NCBI GenBank assembly: GCA_045633415.1
Contig: JAZQYH010000001.1
Span: 1-64,000 of the forward strand
Length of the DNA stretch: 64,000 nucleotides
Reading direction: 5' to 3'
Source of the DNA: RGIG3102 sp045633415
GTDB lineage: Bacteria; Bacillota; Clostridia; Oscillospirales; Ruminococcaceae
Shown here: piece after piece, positions 26,737 to 35,451 of the stretch
Layout: each line of letters starts with the position of its first letter
Numbering within the stretch: the stretch's first letter is position 1
Translations under genes and position numbers: made by a program
Notes under the pieces: generated by a model
Database searches by the model: none
What the model was told of the DNA's origin: nothing
What the model saw: only the letters and a program-made list of their open reading frames with translations

Positions 26737-29373
26737 TTATGCGTTGGCTTTATCCTGATTGATTTTTGCCTGTGCAGCTGCCAGTCTTGCGATTGGCACA
26801 CGATATGGTGAGCAGGATACATAGTTCAGACCAGCTGACTGGAAGAACTGGATGGAAACAGGGTCACCACCATGTTCACCACAAACACCCAGCTTGATTT
26901 CTGGTCTTGTTTCTTTTGCCCAGCCTGCAGCCATTCTGATAAGTTTACCAACACCTGTCTGGTCCAGTTTAGTTGTTGGGTCGTATTCAAAGATTCTGTT
27001 TTTGAAGTAGTCATCAAGAATCTGGCTTGCATCGTCACGGGACAGACCATAAGTTGTCTGTGTCAGGTCGTTTGTACCAAAGCTGAAGAATTCAGCATAT
27101 TTGGAAATTTCATCTGTCATAAGAGCAGCACGAGGAATTTCAATCATAGCGCCCACTTTGTATCTCAGGTCCATACCCTGTTCAGCAAATACTTTTCTTG
27201 CTTCTTCATCAACAATGCCCTTTACAAAGTTAAGTTCAGCGGCATCACAAACCAGTGGAATCATGATTTCTGGTTCTACACGGATACCTTCTCTTGCTAC
27301 ATTGATAGCAGCCTGCATAACAGCTCTTGTCTGCATTCTTGCGATTTCTGGGTAAGAGATAGCCAGACGGCAGCCACGGTGACCAAGCATTGGGTTTGTT
27401 TCCTGCAGGCGTCTTACAGCCACTTTCAGTTCTGTAAAGGACATACCCATTTCGTATGCTGTTACAGATGTTTCGTCATCACCGTGTGGCAGGAATTCAT
27501 GCAGTGGTGGGTCAAGGAAACGGATTGTAACTGGCAGGCCAGCCATTTCTCTGTACAGACCTTCAAAGTCCATCTGCTGCATTGGCAAGATTTTGTCCAG
27601 AGCAGCTACACGTTCAGCTGTGGATTTTGCCAGAATCATCTGTCTCATTGCCAGAATTCTGTCTTTTTCAAAGAACATATGTTCTGTACGGCACAGACCG
27701 ATACCTTCAGCACCAAACAGTCTTGCCTGACGTGCATCTTTAGGTGTGTCAGCGTTTGTTCTTACGTTGAGTGTGCGAACCTGGTCTGCCCACTGCATAA
27801 ATTTAGCAAAGTCACCAGACAGTGTAGCATCAACTGTAGGAATCATTTCAGCGTATACATTACCTGTGGAACCGTCTATGGAGATGTAGTCACCTTCGTT
27901 GATTCTTAAATCGCCAAAGTATGCTACTTTATTGTCATTATCTACACGCAGAGTATGGCAACCGGATACACAGCATCTGCCCATACCACGTGCTACAACA
28001 GCTGCATGGCTTGTCATACCGCCACGTGCTGTAAGTACACCTTTTGCAACAGCCATACCTTCAATATCTTCTGGGCTTGTTTCTACACGCACAAGGATAA
28101 CTGCTTCGTTACGTTTGCTTGCAGCTTCTTTTGCATCTTCAGCATTGAAGTACACTCTGCCACATGCGGCACCAGGAGAAGCTGGCAGACCATGTGCCAC
28201 AGCTTTTGCATTTTTCAGGCTTGTTGGTTCAAACTGTGGATGAAGCAGGGAATCCAGCTGGTTTGGTTCCACCTTCATCAGTGCCTCTTCTATTGTACAC
28301 AGGCCCTGTTCTACCATATCTACAGCAATTTTGATAGCTGCCTGTGCTGTACGTTTACCGTTTCTTGTCTGCAGCATATACAGTTTGCCTTTTTCTATTG
28401 TGAACTCAAGGTCCTGCATATCCTGGTTGTGTTTTTCCAGAGTTTTGGCAATGTCCAGAATCTGTTCGTATGCCTTTGGCATTACCTGTGACAGCTGGTC
28501 GATTGTCTGTGGTGTTCTGATACCTGCAACAACGTCTTCGCCCTGTGCATTCATCAGGAATTCACCATAGAGTTTATTTTCACCTGTGGATGGGTTTCTT
28601 GTAAATGCAACACCTGTACCACAGTCATCACCCATGTTACCGAATACCATGGACTGAACTGTTACAGCAGTACCCCAGGAAGATGGAATATCATTCATAC
28701 GTCTGTAGTAGATAGCACGAGGGTTTTCCCATGAGGAGAAAACAGCTTTAACAGCAGCCAGCAGCTGTGCACGGCTGTCTGTTGGGAAATCTTCACCGAT
28801 TTCTTTTTTATATACTGCTTTAAAGTCAGCAACAGCTTTTTCAAGGTCTTCTACGTTGAGCTGATGGTCAAACTGAATACCTCTTGCTTCTTTGATAGCG
28901 TCCAGAGCATGGTCAAAATAATCTTTGGAGATGCCCATTACAACATCTGAAAACATCTGGATAAAACGGCGGTATGCATCGTAAGCAAATCTTCTGTTGT
29001 TTGTCAGCTGTGCCAGACCTTCTACTACTTCATCGTTAAGACCAAGGTTCAGAACAGTGTCCATCATACCAGGCATAGATGCTCTGGCACCACTTCTTAC
29101 AGAACAAAGCAGTGGATTTTCAGGGTCACCGAATTTTTTGCCAGTGATTTCTTCCAGTTTTTCAAGATATGTAAAAATCTGGTCTTGAATATCAGCAGAG
29201 ATATTTTTGCCAGTTTCATAATAGTTTGTACAAGCTTCTGTTGTGATAGTAAAGCCCTGTGGAACAGGCATACCCAAGCTTGTCATTTCGGCAAGGTTTG
29301 CACCCTTACCACCAAGAAGCTCTCTCATAGAGCCATTGCCTTCACTGAAAAGATATACATATTTGTGTGTCAT
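26737..29373 (-). CDS. ppdK: pyruvate, phosphate dikinase
   Basis: An 878-residue dikinase of normal length. The N-terminal ATP-grasp starts at GGKGANLAEM; the swivelling domain has the phosphorylated His in GGMTSHAAVVARGMG (near residue 455); the C-terminal PEP domain ends with GVCGEHGGDP, where the catalytic Cys lies. It interconverts pyruvate, ATP and Pi with PEP, AMP and PPi; many anaerobes use it to make ATP or PEP. The start is set at 29373, with GGAGG eight bases upstream; the open frame up to 29445 has no such site. Confidence 0.97.
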   Translation of the reverse strand: MTHKYVYLFSEGNGSMRELLGGKGANLAEMTSLGMPVPQGFTITTEACTNYYETGKNISADIQDQIFTYLEKLEEITGKKFGDPENPLLCSVRSGARASMPGMMDTVLNLGLNDEVVEGLAQLTNNRRFAYDAYRRFIQMFSDVVMGISKDYFDHALDAIKEARGIQFDHQLNVEDLEKAVADFKAVYKKEIGEDFPTDSRAQLLAAVKAVFSSWENPRAIYYRRMNDIPSSWGTAVTVQSMVFGNMGDDCGTGVAFTRNPSTGENKLYGEFLMNAQGEDVVAGIRTPQTIDQLSQVMPKAYEQILDIAKTLEKHNQDMQDLEFTIEKGKLYMLQTRNGKRTAQAAIKIAVDMVEQGLCTIEEALMKVEPNQLDSLLHPQFEPTSLKNAKAVAHGLPASPGAACGRVYFNAEDAKEAASKRNEAVILVRVETSPEDIEGMAVAKGVLTARGGMTSHAAVVARGMGRCCVSGCHTLRVDNDNKVAYFGDLRINEGDYISIDGSTGNVYAEMIPTVDATLSGDFAKFMQWADQVRTLNVRTNADTPKDARQARLFGAEGIGLCRTEHMFFEKDRILAMRQMILAKSTAERVAALDKILPMQQMDFEGLYREMAGLPVTIRFLDPPLHEFLPHGDDETSVTAYEMGMSFTELKVAVRRLQETNPMLGHRGCRLAISYPEIARMQTRAVMQAAINVAREGIRVEPEIMIPLVCDAAELNFVKGIVDEEARKVFAEQGMDLRYKVGAMIEIPRAALMTDEISKYAEFFSFGTNDLTQTTYGLSRDDASQILDDYFKNRIFEYDPTTKLDQTGVGKLIRMAAGWAKETRPEIKLGVCGEHGGDPVSIQFFQSAGLNYVSCSPYRVPIARLAAAQAKINQDKANA

Positions 29374-29855
29374 AACACGCCTCCAAAAAATATATTTTAG
29401 TAATGGGATATTTGTTGATTTTATTATAACACAACATTTATGCAAAAATATGACTTAATAGTACATAACAAAACAACTTTGTATAATTGTACAAATACCA
29501 TATAAAGTGTTAAAACCTTTTGTATAAAATTTATATCTGTTTTTTAAAACCATTAATAAATTATTCATATTTTTCCAAAAATGTCAGTTACTTCGTTAAA
29601 ACATTGACGTTTGTTACACAAACATGGATAAATATATCCCGAAAAAGGGCTATAGTATCAGTTGAATAAATATGTGTAATATACAGGAATACAGTTGTAT
29701 AAAATGGGTGGAATTACAGCCCGAAAACATTTTCGAAAATATCAAAAACAGCAGGTTTAACCCCGAAAATCATGAAAAACACACTGAAATATGTATAACT
29801 ATACTAAAATGACAAATGTTTATTTATGGTTTTTTACAAAGTTGTTGTTAAAACA
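29374..29855. other. 482-bp intergenic region between ppdK and the first T-box
   Basis: No gene is seen. A 14-nt direct repeat (GTTAAAACATTGAC) occurs at 29595-29608 and 29847-29860; the second copy contains the -35 of the T-box transcript, and the first copy contains a TTGACG without a convincing -10. The rest is AT-rich with several short CGAAAA motifs. Confidence 0.5.
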
Positions 29856-29883
29856 TTGACATTTTTCGATGGCTGGCTATAAT
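29856..29883 (+). promoter_or_regulatory. promoter of the first T-box transcript
   Basis: TTGACA (29856-29861) and TATAAT (29878-29883) are separated by 16 bp. Confidence 0.8.
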
Positions 29884-29889
29884 GAAATC

Positions 29890-30183
29890 AATGGCAATGA
29901 CGATAAACTAGTAGAAAGCAAGGCTGTCATTCAGAGAGTCCTCGGATGGTGAAATGAGGATATGTTCAGTAGCTTTTGAATTCCTTATCCAGCTGACTGG
30001 TGAAATCTTTGTGATGTGTAGCCGGCTCCGGTACCGCCCGTTACAGCGGAGGGTATTAATCTGTACACCACAGCCGATACCTGTCAAGGTCAGTTTTGTG
30101 AGAAGCTGATGAATAGAGGTGGTAACACGGGATTTATACATCTCGTCCTCTGATTGATTAATCAGGGGACGGGATTTTTTGTT
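29890..30183 (+). promoter_or_regulatory. T-box riboswitch 1, specifier best read as TTC (Phe)
   Basis: All hallmarks of a T-box leader are present: AGTA and GAA of the specifier loop, AGAGAG of stem I, the CCGTTA region of stem II, the T-box AGAGGTGGTAACACGGG (30115-30131) and a strong terminator at 30143-30180. The specifier loop is closed by GATAA/TTATC and reads GAA-TTC-C, with TTC at 29981-29983. The antiterminator bulge is TGGT (30120-30123), so it pairs with a tRNA whose discriminator base is A. That fits tRNA-Phe. A one-base shift would give TCC (Ser), but the tRNA-Ser genes in this window end in G. Confidence 0.9.
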
Positions 30184-30234
30184 TTTATTCCCCCTCTGAA
30201 ATCAAAAAATACCAAAAGAGAGAGGCAAAAACAA

Positions 30235-31203
30235 ATGAAAAAACTTTTAGCATTAGTATTGGCAATGGCAATGACACTTTCACTTACAGCCTGTGGCAGT
30301 GACACAGAACAGGACAGCGAAGGAAAAATCAAAATAGGTATTCTTCAGCAACTGGAGCATTCATCCCTTGACCAGTCCAGAGAAGGCTTTATACAGGCAC
30401 TGGCAGATAACGGTTATGTAGATGGTGAAAATATTATTATCGACTACCAGAATGCACAGTCAGACCAATCCAATCTTTCAAATATGGCAGACAGACTTGT
30501 AAGTAATAAATCAGAACTTATTCTTGCCATTGCAACAGGTGCGGCGCAGACAGTAGCAGGCAAAACATCGGATATTCCAGTTTTTATCACAGCAGTTACA
30601 GACCCTGTGGATGCAGGTGTTGTAAACAGTATGGAAAAACCAGGCACAAACGTTTCCGGTACATCTGATGCCTCCCCGATGAAAGCACAGCTGGAACTAC
30701 TTCTTCAGCTTAAATATGGTATAAAAACAGTTGGCCTTCTTTATACATCCAGCGAAGATAACTCCATTCTTCAGATAAGTCAGGCAAAAGCACTTCTTGA
30801 CGATATGAATGTGAAATATACAGAACAGACTGTTACCAACTCCAACGATGTACAGCAGGCAGTACAGTCTCTTGTAAATAAATGTGATGCTATCTACATC
30901 CCTACAGACAATGTTCTGGCTTCTTCAATGGCACTTGTAGCAGATATTACATGGCAGGCAGGTATACCAGTAGTTACAGGCGCTGAAAGTATGGTAACAG
31001 ACGGAGGTCTTGCAACTATTGGTCTTTCTTACTACAACCTTGGTTATCAGACAGGGGAAATGGCAGTCAAAGTCCTGGAAGGTGCAGATATATCCACAAT
31101 GCCTGTGGAAACACAGAAAGAATATAGCTATATTGTAAACGGTGATGCAGTAGCTGCAATGAACATCACTCTTCCACAGGAATTAGCACAGTATGTGCAG
31201 TAA
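30235..31203 (+). CDS. ABC transporter substrate-binding lipoprotein 1 (TrpX/PF04392 family)
   Basis: A 322-residue binding protein with a lipoprotein signal peptide (lipobox LTAC, lipidated C20). The mature part is a two-lobed periplasmic-binding fold of the ABC_sub_bind family, with the conserved IATGAAQTVAGKT, PVFITAVTDPVDAG and YIPTDNVLASS blocks. Relatives bind aromatic amino acids (TrpX type). The start is 30235, with AGAGAGG nine bases upstream; an open frame from 30154 overlaps the T-box terminator and is not used. It has its own leader and shares permease and ATPase with the paralogue at 31785. Confidence 0.88.
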   Translation: MKKLLALVLAMAMTLSLTACGSDTEQDSEGKIKIGILQQLEHSSLDQSREGFIQALADNGYVDGENIIIDYQNAQSDQSNLSNMADRLVSNKSELILAIATGAAQTVAGKTSDIPVFITAVTDPVDAGVVNSMEKPGTNVSGTSDASPMKAQLELLLQLKYGIKTVGLLYTSSEDNSILQISQAKALLDDMNVKYTEQTVTNSNDVQQAVQSLVNKCDAIYIPTDNVLASSMALVADITWQAGIPVVTGAESMVTDGGLATIGLSYYNLGYQTGEMAVKVLEGADISTMPVETQKEYSYIVNGDAVAAMNITLPQELAQYVQ

Positions 31204-31371
31204 GCTGTAACACAGCTGTCAGACGGATTTATGGGCCGGCAATAGTTGAATGTACGATATAGTATGGAGAGAGAAGAGCTATTGTAAAGTTGAGATTTTT
31301 GTAGGAAATGTACAAAAATTTTCAACGACGGCCCTTAAATTATGTAAATTAACAAAAAACCAAACTTGATA
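31204..31371. other. spacer between binding protein 1 and the second T-box
   Basis: No gene and no clear terminator are seen, so transcripts from the first leader may read into the second T-box. Confidence 0.4.
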
Positions 31372-31399
31372 TTGACAAATAATTATCGATTGATATAAT
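31372..31399 (+). promoter_or_regulatory. promoter of the second T-box transcript
   Basis: TTGACA (31372-31377) and TATAAT (31394-31399) are separated by 16 bp, the same geometry as the first T-box promoter. Confidence 0.8.
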
Positions 31400-31404
31400 C
31401 AAAA

Positions 31405-31703
31405 TATAACAGCTATGACGATAAACCAGTAAAAAGCAAGGTACACATTCAGAGAGCTCCCGGTTGCTGAAAGCGGAGTATGTTTACAGCTTTTGAATAC
31501 ATTATCCAGCTGACCGGTGAAGGCCTTTGCAGGTTGTGTAGTCGGCTCCGGGGTCGCCCGTTACAGCGAATGGTATTAACTTGTTCACCACAGGCGATAC
31601 CTGCCGAGGTCGGTTTTGTGAAAAGCCGATAAATAGAGGTGGTAACACGGGATTTATTTATCTCGTCCTCTGATTTTATTAATCAGGGGACGGGATTTTT
31701 TAT
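31405..31703 (+). promoter_or_regulatory. T-box riboswitch 2, specifier best read as TAC (Tyr)
   Basis: A close copy of the first leader with the same stem I landmarks, the T-box AGAGGTGGTAACACGGG (31635-31651) and a terminator at 31663-31703. The specifier loop, again closed by GATAA/TTATC, reads GAA-TAC-A with TAC at 31498-31500. The bulge TGGT (31640-31643) predicts discriminator A, as in tRNA-Tyr. A one-base shift would give ACA (Thr), but the tRNA-Thr in this window has discriminator T, which would need TGGA. Confidence 0.9.
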
Positions 31704-31784
31704 TTGTCGCAAAAGTGGCCACAGCGAATTTAAAAAATCTTACCTCTGAAAACGGCACAAATTTAATCTAAAGAGGTAAAGAAA

Positions 31785-32768
31785 ATGAAAAAACTTACAG
31801 CATTATTACTCACATTGGTTATGGCGCTTTCACTTACAGCATGCGGCGGCAACGCAGCGAATTCAGATGGCGAAGAAAAAATAAAAATCGGTGTTCTTCA
31901 GCAACTTGAACACGTTGCACTTGACCAGGCAAGAGAAGGCTTTATACAGGCACTGGAAGACAACGGCTTTAAAGACGGCGAAAATATGGTGCTGGATATT
32001 CAGAATGCACAGGCAGACCAGTCCAACCTGCAGACTATGGCTGACAGATTGGTAAACGAGGGAAATGATGTTATCCTTGCCATTGCAACAGGTGCAGCGC
32101 AGACAGTAGCTGGCAAAACAAAAGACATTCCTATTCTTATTACAGCGGTTACAGACCCTGTGGATGCAGGTCTTGTAAACAGTATGGAAAACCCAGGGAC
32201 AAATGTTTCGGGTACATCAGACGCTTCCCCGATGGAAGAACAGATAGATTTAATGCTTACACTTTGTCCACAAGTAAAAACAGTAGGTGTTCTCTACACC
32301 TCCAGCGAAGATAACTCAGTTCTTCAGGTTTCACAGCTTAAACCTATACTTAAAGCAAAAAATCTGAAAATAGTTGAACAGACGGTTACTAATTCCAACG
32401 ATGTACAGCAGGCGGCACAGTCACTGGTAACTAAATGCGACGCTATCTACATTCCTACAGACAATGTTCTTGCTTCTTCAATAGCACTGGTTGCCAGCGA
32501 AGCAAACAACGCAAAAATACCGGTTATATGCGGTGAATCAGGTCAGGTTACAGGCGGCGGCTTTGCAACAATCGGCATTGACTACTTTAATCTTGGCTAC
32601 CAGACAGGCGAAATGGCTATTCGTATTCTGAATGGTGAAGATGTTTCTGCTATGGCGGTGGAAACACAGAAAGATTTTGCATACACAATCAACGGTGATG
32701 TGGCAGATATTCTGGGCATCACAATACCAGACAATCTTCAGGAGTTCGTAATCAAAACTGCTGAATAG
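31785..32768 (+). CDS. ABC transporter substrate-binding lipoprotein 2 (TrpX/PF04392 family)
   Basis: A 327-residue paralogue of the protein at 30235, with the same lipobox (LTAC, C20) and the same family blocks; long stretches such as EGFIQAL and IATGAAQTVAGKTKDI are shared. Differences cluster in the mature protein, for example where lobe 2 lines the cleft (the region after ASS), consistent with a different ligand. GAGGTAAAG precedes the ATG. It is the first gene of the unit that also carries the permease and ATPase, under the second T-box. Confidence 0.88.
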   Translation: MKKLTALLLTLVMALSLTACGGNAANSDGEEKIKIGVLQQLEHVALDQAREGFIQALEDNGFKDGENMVLDIQNAQADQSNLQTMADRLVNEGNDVILAIATGAAQTVAGKTKDIPILITAVTDPVDAGLVNSMENPGTNVSGTSDASPMEEQIDLMLTLCPQVKTVGVLYTSSEDNSVLQVSQLKPILKAKNLKIVEQTVTNSNDVQQAAQSLVTKCDAIYIPTDNVLASSIALVASEANNAKIPVICGESGQVTGGGFATIGIDYFNLGYQTGEMAIRILNGEDVSAMAVETQKDFAYTINGDVADILGITIPDNLQEFVIKTAE

Positions 32769-32801
32769 TCGAAATATATATAATTCAGGAGTATATCAGA
32801 A

Positions 32802-33728
32802 ATGTTAAACGTAATCACAGGCGCAATTTCATTAGGTTTATTATGGTCAGTTACAGCTTTGGGCGTATACCTTACATTCCGTATGCTGGACTTTGCAGAT
32901 ATGACAGTTGACGGCAGTATCGTTACAGGTGCCGCTATTGTTGCCACTCTGCTGAAAAACGGTATCACAAATCCATTGGTGGCTACACTGCTGGCTTTTG
33001 TTGGTGGTATGGTTGCCGGTGCTGTTACAGGCATTCTCCATACTAAACTGAAAATACCTGCTATTCTTTCTGGTATACTTACACAGATAGGTCTTTATTC
33101 AGTCAATATTAAAATCATGGGTAGTGCCAACGTTAACCTGCTTAAAGTAGACACTCTGTTTGACATTATTCCTATCTCTAAAAATGCTGTTCTTATAGGC
33201 GGTGGTGTTTCCGCCATAGCTCTGGTAGCTATCCTTTATGCATTCCTTACTACATCTCTTGGCAGTGCATTGCGTGCTACAGGTAACAACGAAAAAATGG
33301 CAAATGCAATGGGCATCAATACAGACAACATGAAAATCATGGGTCTAGCATTGGGTAACGGTCTTGTGGCGCTTTCAGGTGCACTTATTGCACAGAGTCA
33401 GCAGTACTCCGATATGGGTATGGGTCAGGGCTCTATCGTTATAGGTCTTGCCAGCATATTCATTGGTGAAGTTCTGTGGCAGCGCAGAAGCATCCTTGGC
33501 AAACTGTCAGCAGTTGTTGTTGGTGCTGTAACATACAGAGTAATTATCGCTCTGGTTATTGATATGGGTATGGACCCACTCAATCTCAAACTGTTCACAG
33601 CTATCACAGTTACATTGGCACTTTCAATGCCAAGAATCAGATGTTTTGCAGTTTCAAAAATCAAATCATTGAAAAAATCTGTAAAACACCCAGTAAAAAT
33701 CAGAGAGAAGAAGGAAACAACAGTATGA
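32802..33728 (+). CDS. ABC transporter permease (TrpY-like, LivH/BPD_transp_2 type)
   Basis: A 308-residue integral membrane protein with about eight to nine helices, of the branched-chain permease superfamily used by TrpXYZ-type importers. The segment RATGNNEKMANAMGINTDNMKI carries the cytoplasmic coupling loop that docks on the ATPase (residues about 163-184). Only one permease is present, so it probably forms a homodimer. Its stop overlaps the start of the ATPase (ATGA). AGGAG lies upstream of the start. Confidence 0.9.
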   Translation: MLNVITGAISLGLLWSVTALGVYLTFRMLDFADMTVDGSIVTGAAIVATLLKNGITNPLVATLLAFVGGMVAGAVTGILHTKLKIPAILSGILTQIGLYSVNIKIMGSANVNLLKVDTLFDIIPISKNAVLIGGGVSAIALVAILYAFLTTSLGSALRATGNNEKMANAMGINTDNMKIMGLALGNGLVALSGALIAQSQQYSDMGMGQGSIVIGLASIFIGEVLWQRRSILGKLSAVVVGAVTYRVIIALVIDMGMDPLNLKLFTAITVTLALSMPRIRCFAVSKIKSLKKSVKHPVKIREKKETTV

Positions 33729-34528
33729 TACCGGCACTTGTAGTAAAAGGAATAGAAAAGACCTTCAATCCAGGTACAATTACAGAAAACTATGTTTTGA
33801 AAGGTGTGGACCTTGTACTTGAAGAAGGAGATTATGTTACAGTCATCGGTGGTAACGGTGCAGGTAAATCCACATTGCTCAACTCCATCGCAGGCACTTA
33901 CCCTGTAGATGAAGGGCAGATTTTTATCAAAGATGCGGAAGTTACCCATCTGCCTGAACACAAACGTGCGCACCATCTTGGTCGTGTGTTTCAGGACCCT
34001 ATGGTAGGCACAGCGGCTGGCATGACAATAGCAGAAAATCTTTCCCTTGCACTCCACCGAGGCGAAAAACGTGGTCTTGGTAAAGCTATCACACAGACAG
34101 AAAGAGAATTATTCTACAACGAACTTAAACAACTGGACCTTGACCTCGAAAACAGACTGGATGATGTTATCGGCTTATTGTCTGGCGGTCAGAGACAGGC
34201 TATAACACTGCTGATGGCTACAATCAAAAAACCTGACCTATTGCTTCTGGATGAACACACAGCGGCGCTGGACCCTAAAACAGCAGAAAAGGTTTTACAG
34301 CTTACAGATAATATAATAAAAGAAAACAATCTTACCACTTTGATGATTACACACAATATGCGTGATGCCATAAACCACGGCAACCGCCTTATTATGATGA
34401 ACAATGGTAAAATTGTGTTTGATGTAAAAGGTGAAGAAAAGAAAAATCTTACAGTAGAAATCCTGCTGGAAAAATTTACACAGTCATATTCACAGGGCGT
34501 ATTATCAGACAGATTGGTCCTTGGATAA
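33725..34528 (+). CDS. ABC transporter ATP-binding protein (TrpZ-like)
   Basis: A 267-residue ATPase with Walker A GGNGAGKST (42-50), the signature LSGGQRQA, Walker B LLLLDEHTAAL and the switch His in MITHNMRD. The ATG at 33725 overlaps the permease stop, and GAAGGAAACAAC precedes it; the open frame from 33641 lies inside the permease. It powers uptake for both binding proteins. A terminator follows. Confidence 0.92.
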   Translation: MIPALVVKGIEKTFNPGTITENYVLKGVDLVLEEGDYVTVIGGNGAGKSTLLNSIAGTYPVDEGQIFIKDAEVTHLPEHKRAHHLGRVFQDPMVGTAAGMTIAENLSLALHRGEKRGLGKAITQTERELFYNELKQLDLDLENRLDDVIGLLSGGQRQAITLLMATIKKPDLLLLDEHTAALDPKTAEKVLQLTDNIIKENNLTTLMITHNMRDAINHGNRLIMMNNGKIVFDVKGEEKKNLTVEILLEKFTQSYSQGVLSDRLVLG

Positions 34529-34551
34529 AATATACTTCTGAAAAGCAATCA

Positions 34552-34577
34552 AGCCGGCCAGCCACCGGCTTTTTTGC
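34552..34577 (+). terminator. intrinsic terminator of the ABC unit
   Basis: The stem AGCCGG/CCGGCT with a seven-base loop is followed by TTTTTT. Confidence 0.8.
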
Positions 34578-34600
34578 TGAAAAATTTTTTCAAAAAAGTG

Positions 34601-34628
34601 TTGACAAATCGAAATTCAGTGGTATAAT
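34601..34628 (+). promoter_or_regulatory. promoter of the tRNA-Ser genes
   Basis: TTGACA (34601-34606) and TATAAT (34623-34628) are separated by 16 bp, 22 bp before the first tRNA. Confidence 0.8.
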
Positions 34629-34650
34629 AATGTTCGTAACTCAAGGATAC

Positions 34651-34737
<87 letters not shown>

Positions 34738-34751
34738 TATCTTTTAGTTGT

Positions 34752-34773
34752 GCGGTTTCAAACCGCTTTTTTT
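34752..34773 (+). terminator. hairpin with T-run between the two tRNA-Ser genes
   Basis: GCGGTTT and AAACCGC around a single C are followed by seven T. It may end the first tRNA transcript or serve as a processing site. Confidence 0.6.
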
Positions 34774-34796
34774 CATAATAATACCAAACTTCGTCT

Positions 34797-34888
34797 GGAG
34801 ATTTACTCAAGTTGGCCGAAGAGGCGCCCCTGCTAAGGGCGTAGGGCGGGTAACCGTCGCGAGGGTTCAAATCCCTCAATCTCCGCCA
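34797..34888 (+). tRNA. tRNA-Ser (GCT)
   Basis: A class II tRNA with acceptor GGAGATT/AATCTCC, anticodon loop CTGCTAA (anticodon GCT), a long variable arm, discriminator G and encoded CCA. Confidence 0.97.
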
Positions 34889-35183
34889 GGAAAAGCACCC
34901 AAGTAATTGGGTGCTTTTTGCTTTTCTCAAAGGGATTTTAACCCGGGAGGGTTTCGCCGTGAAGAAAACAGTGTGGTACACTGTTTTCAGGCGAAAGAGC
35001 CGAGCGCACCAAGCGAGGCCAGATAGTATTTGCCGAAGGCAAAGACGGCAAATCAGCCCTGAAAAGTTTTTGTCGCGCACGGCGACGGGCTAAAGCCCCT
35101 CTTGTTCGCTCGTAACTTTCCCTTCCTCCGCCTTCCTTCATCTGCCACTGGCAGCGGTCGGCTCCGTCACCCAATCTCCGCCA
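34877..35183 (+). repeat. tRNA-Ser 3'-end duplication bounding a hairpin-rich island
   Basis: The tRNA 3' end CAATCTCCGCCA (34877-34888) recurs exactly at 35172-35183, each followed by a (G/A)GAAAA stretch. Between them lies a segment clearly richer in G and C than its surroundings, with perfect hairpins GAAAACAGTGT/ACACTGTTTTC (from about 34965), ATTTGCCG/CGGCAAAT (from about 35029), GTCGC/GCGAC and GGGCT/AGCCC. No start codon with a ribosome binding site is seen in either strand. It looks like a small element inserted at, or derived from, the tRNA end, or a structured RNA. Confidence 0.6.
34891..34919 (+). terminator. intrinsic terminator after tRNA-Ser (GCT)
   Basis: The stem AAAAGCACCCAA/TTGGGTGCTTTT with a GTAA loop is followed by T. 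Confidence 0.85.
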
Positions 35184-35184
35184 A

Positions 35185-35220
35185 GAAAAAGAGCTATCAC
35201 ATATGTGATAGTTCTTTTTC
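35185..35220. terminator. bidirectional hairpin at the right end of the island
   Basis: GAAAAAGA and CTATCACA are mirrored by TGTGATAG and TCTTTTTC, giving a near-perfect 36-bp palindrome with T-runs on both strands. Confidence 0.75.
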
Positions 35221-35451
35221 ATTTGTATGTAAAAGTTAAGTAGGATTTGAGCCTGCAAGAGTTTCGGGCATATAAATCACCTGTGCAACTGATTTGTACA
35301 TCTATCTGCCACTATATTTTTCTTGACAATTTTGTATTTATAATATTATTATAATGTATATATAATAAAGGCTGTGGAAAATTGTTTTTTTAAATAAAAA
35401 CAACGTTCCACATCTTAAGGTTTGTAAATTGAGAACAGGAAGGGGTTCTAT
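35221..35451 (+). other. leader region of the gatC operon
   Basis: This 230-bp stretch is AT-rich and gene-free. A run TATTATAATGTATATATAATAAAG (seen in parts at 35342-35370) offers -10 candidates, but no well-spaced -35 is convincing. No T-box motif is present. Confidence 0.4.

Noticed and set aside
26872..27909. A 345-residue plus-strand frame.
   Set aside because: It is antisense to ppdK, rich in Cys, Phe and His, without a start signal.
30154..30234. An upstream extension of the first binding protein.
   Set aside because: It runs through the T-box terminator; the lipoprotein signal and ribosome binding site place the start at 30235.
29981..31500. Reading the T-box specifiers as TCC (Ser) and ACA (Thr), one base further on as in glyQS-type spacing.
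   Set aside because: The TGGT bulges need discriminator A, while the tRNA-Ser and tRNA-Thr genes in this window have G and T.
34911..35258. Open frames on both strands inside the GC-rich island beside tRNA-Ser.
   Set aside because: They overlap hairpins and terminators, have no ribosome binding site and show no protein-like pattern.
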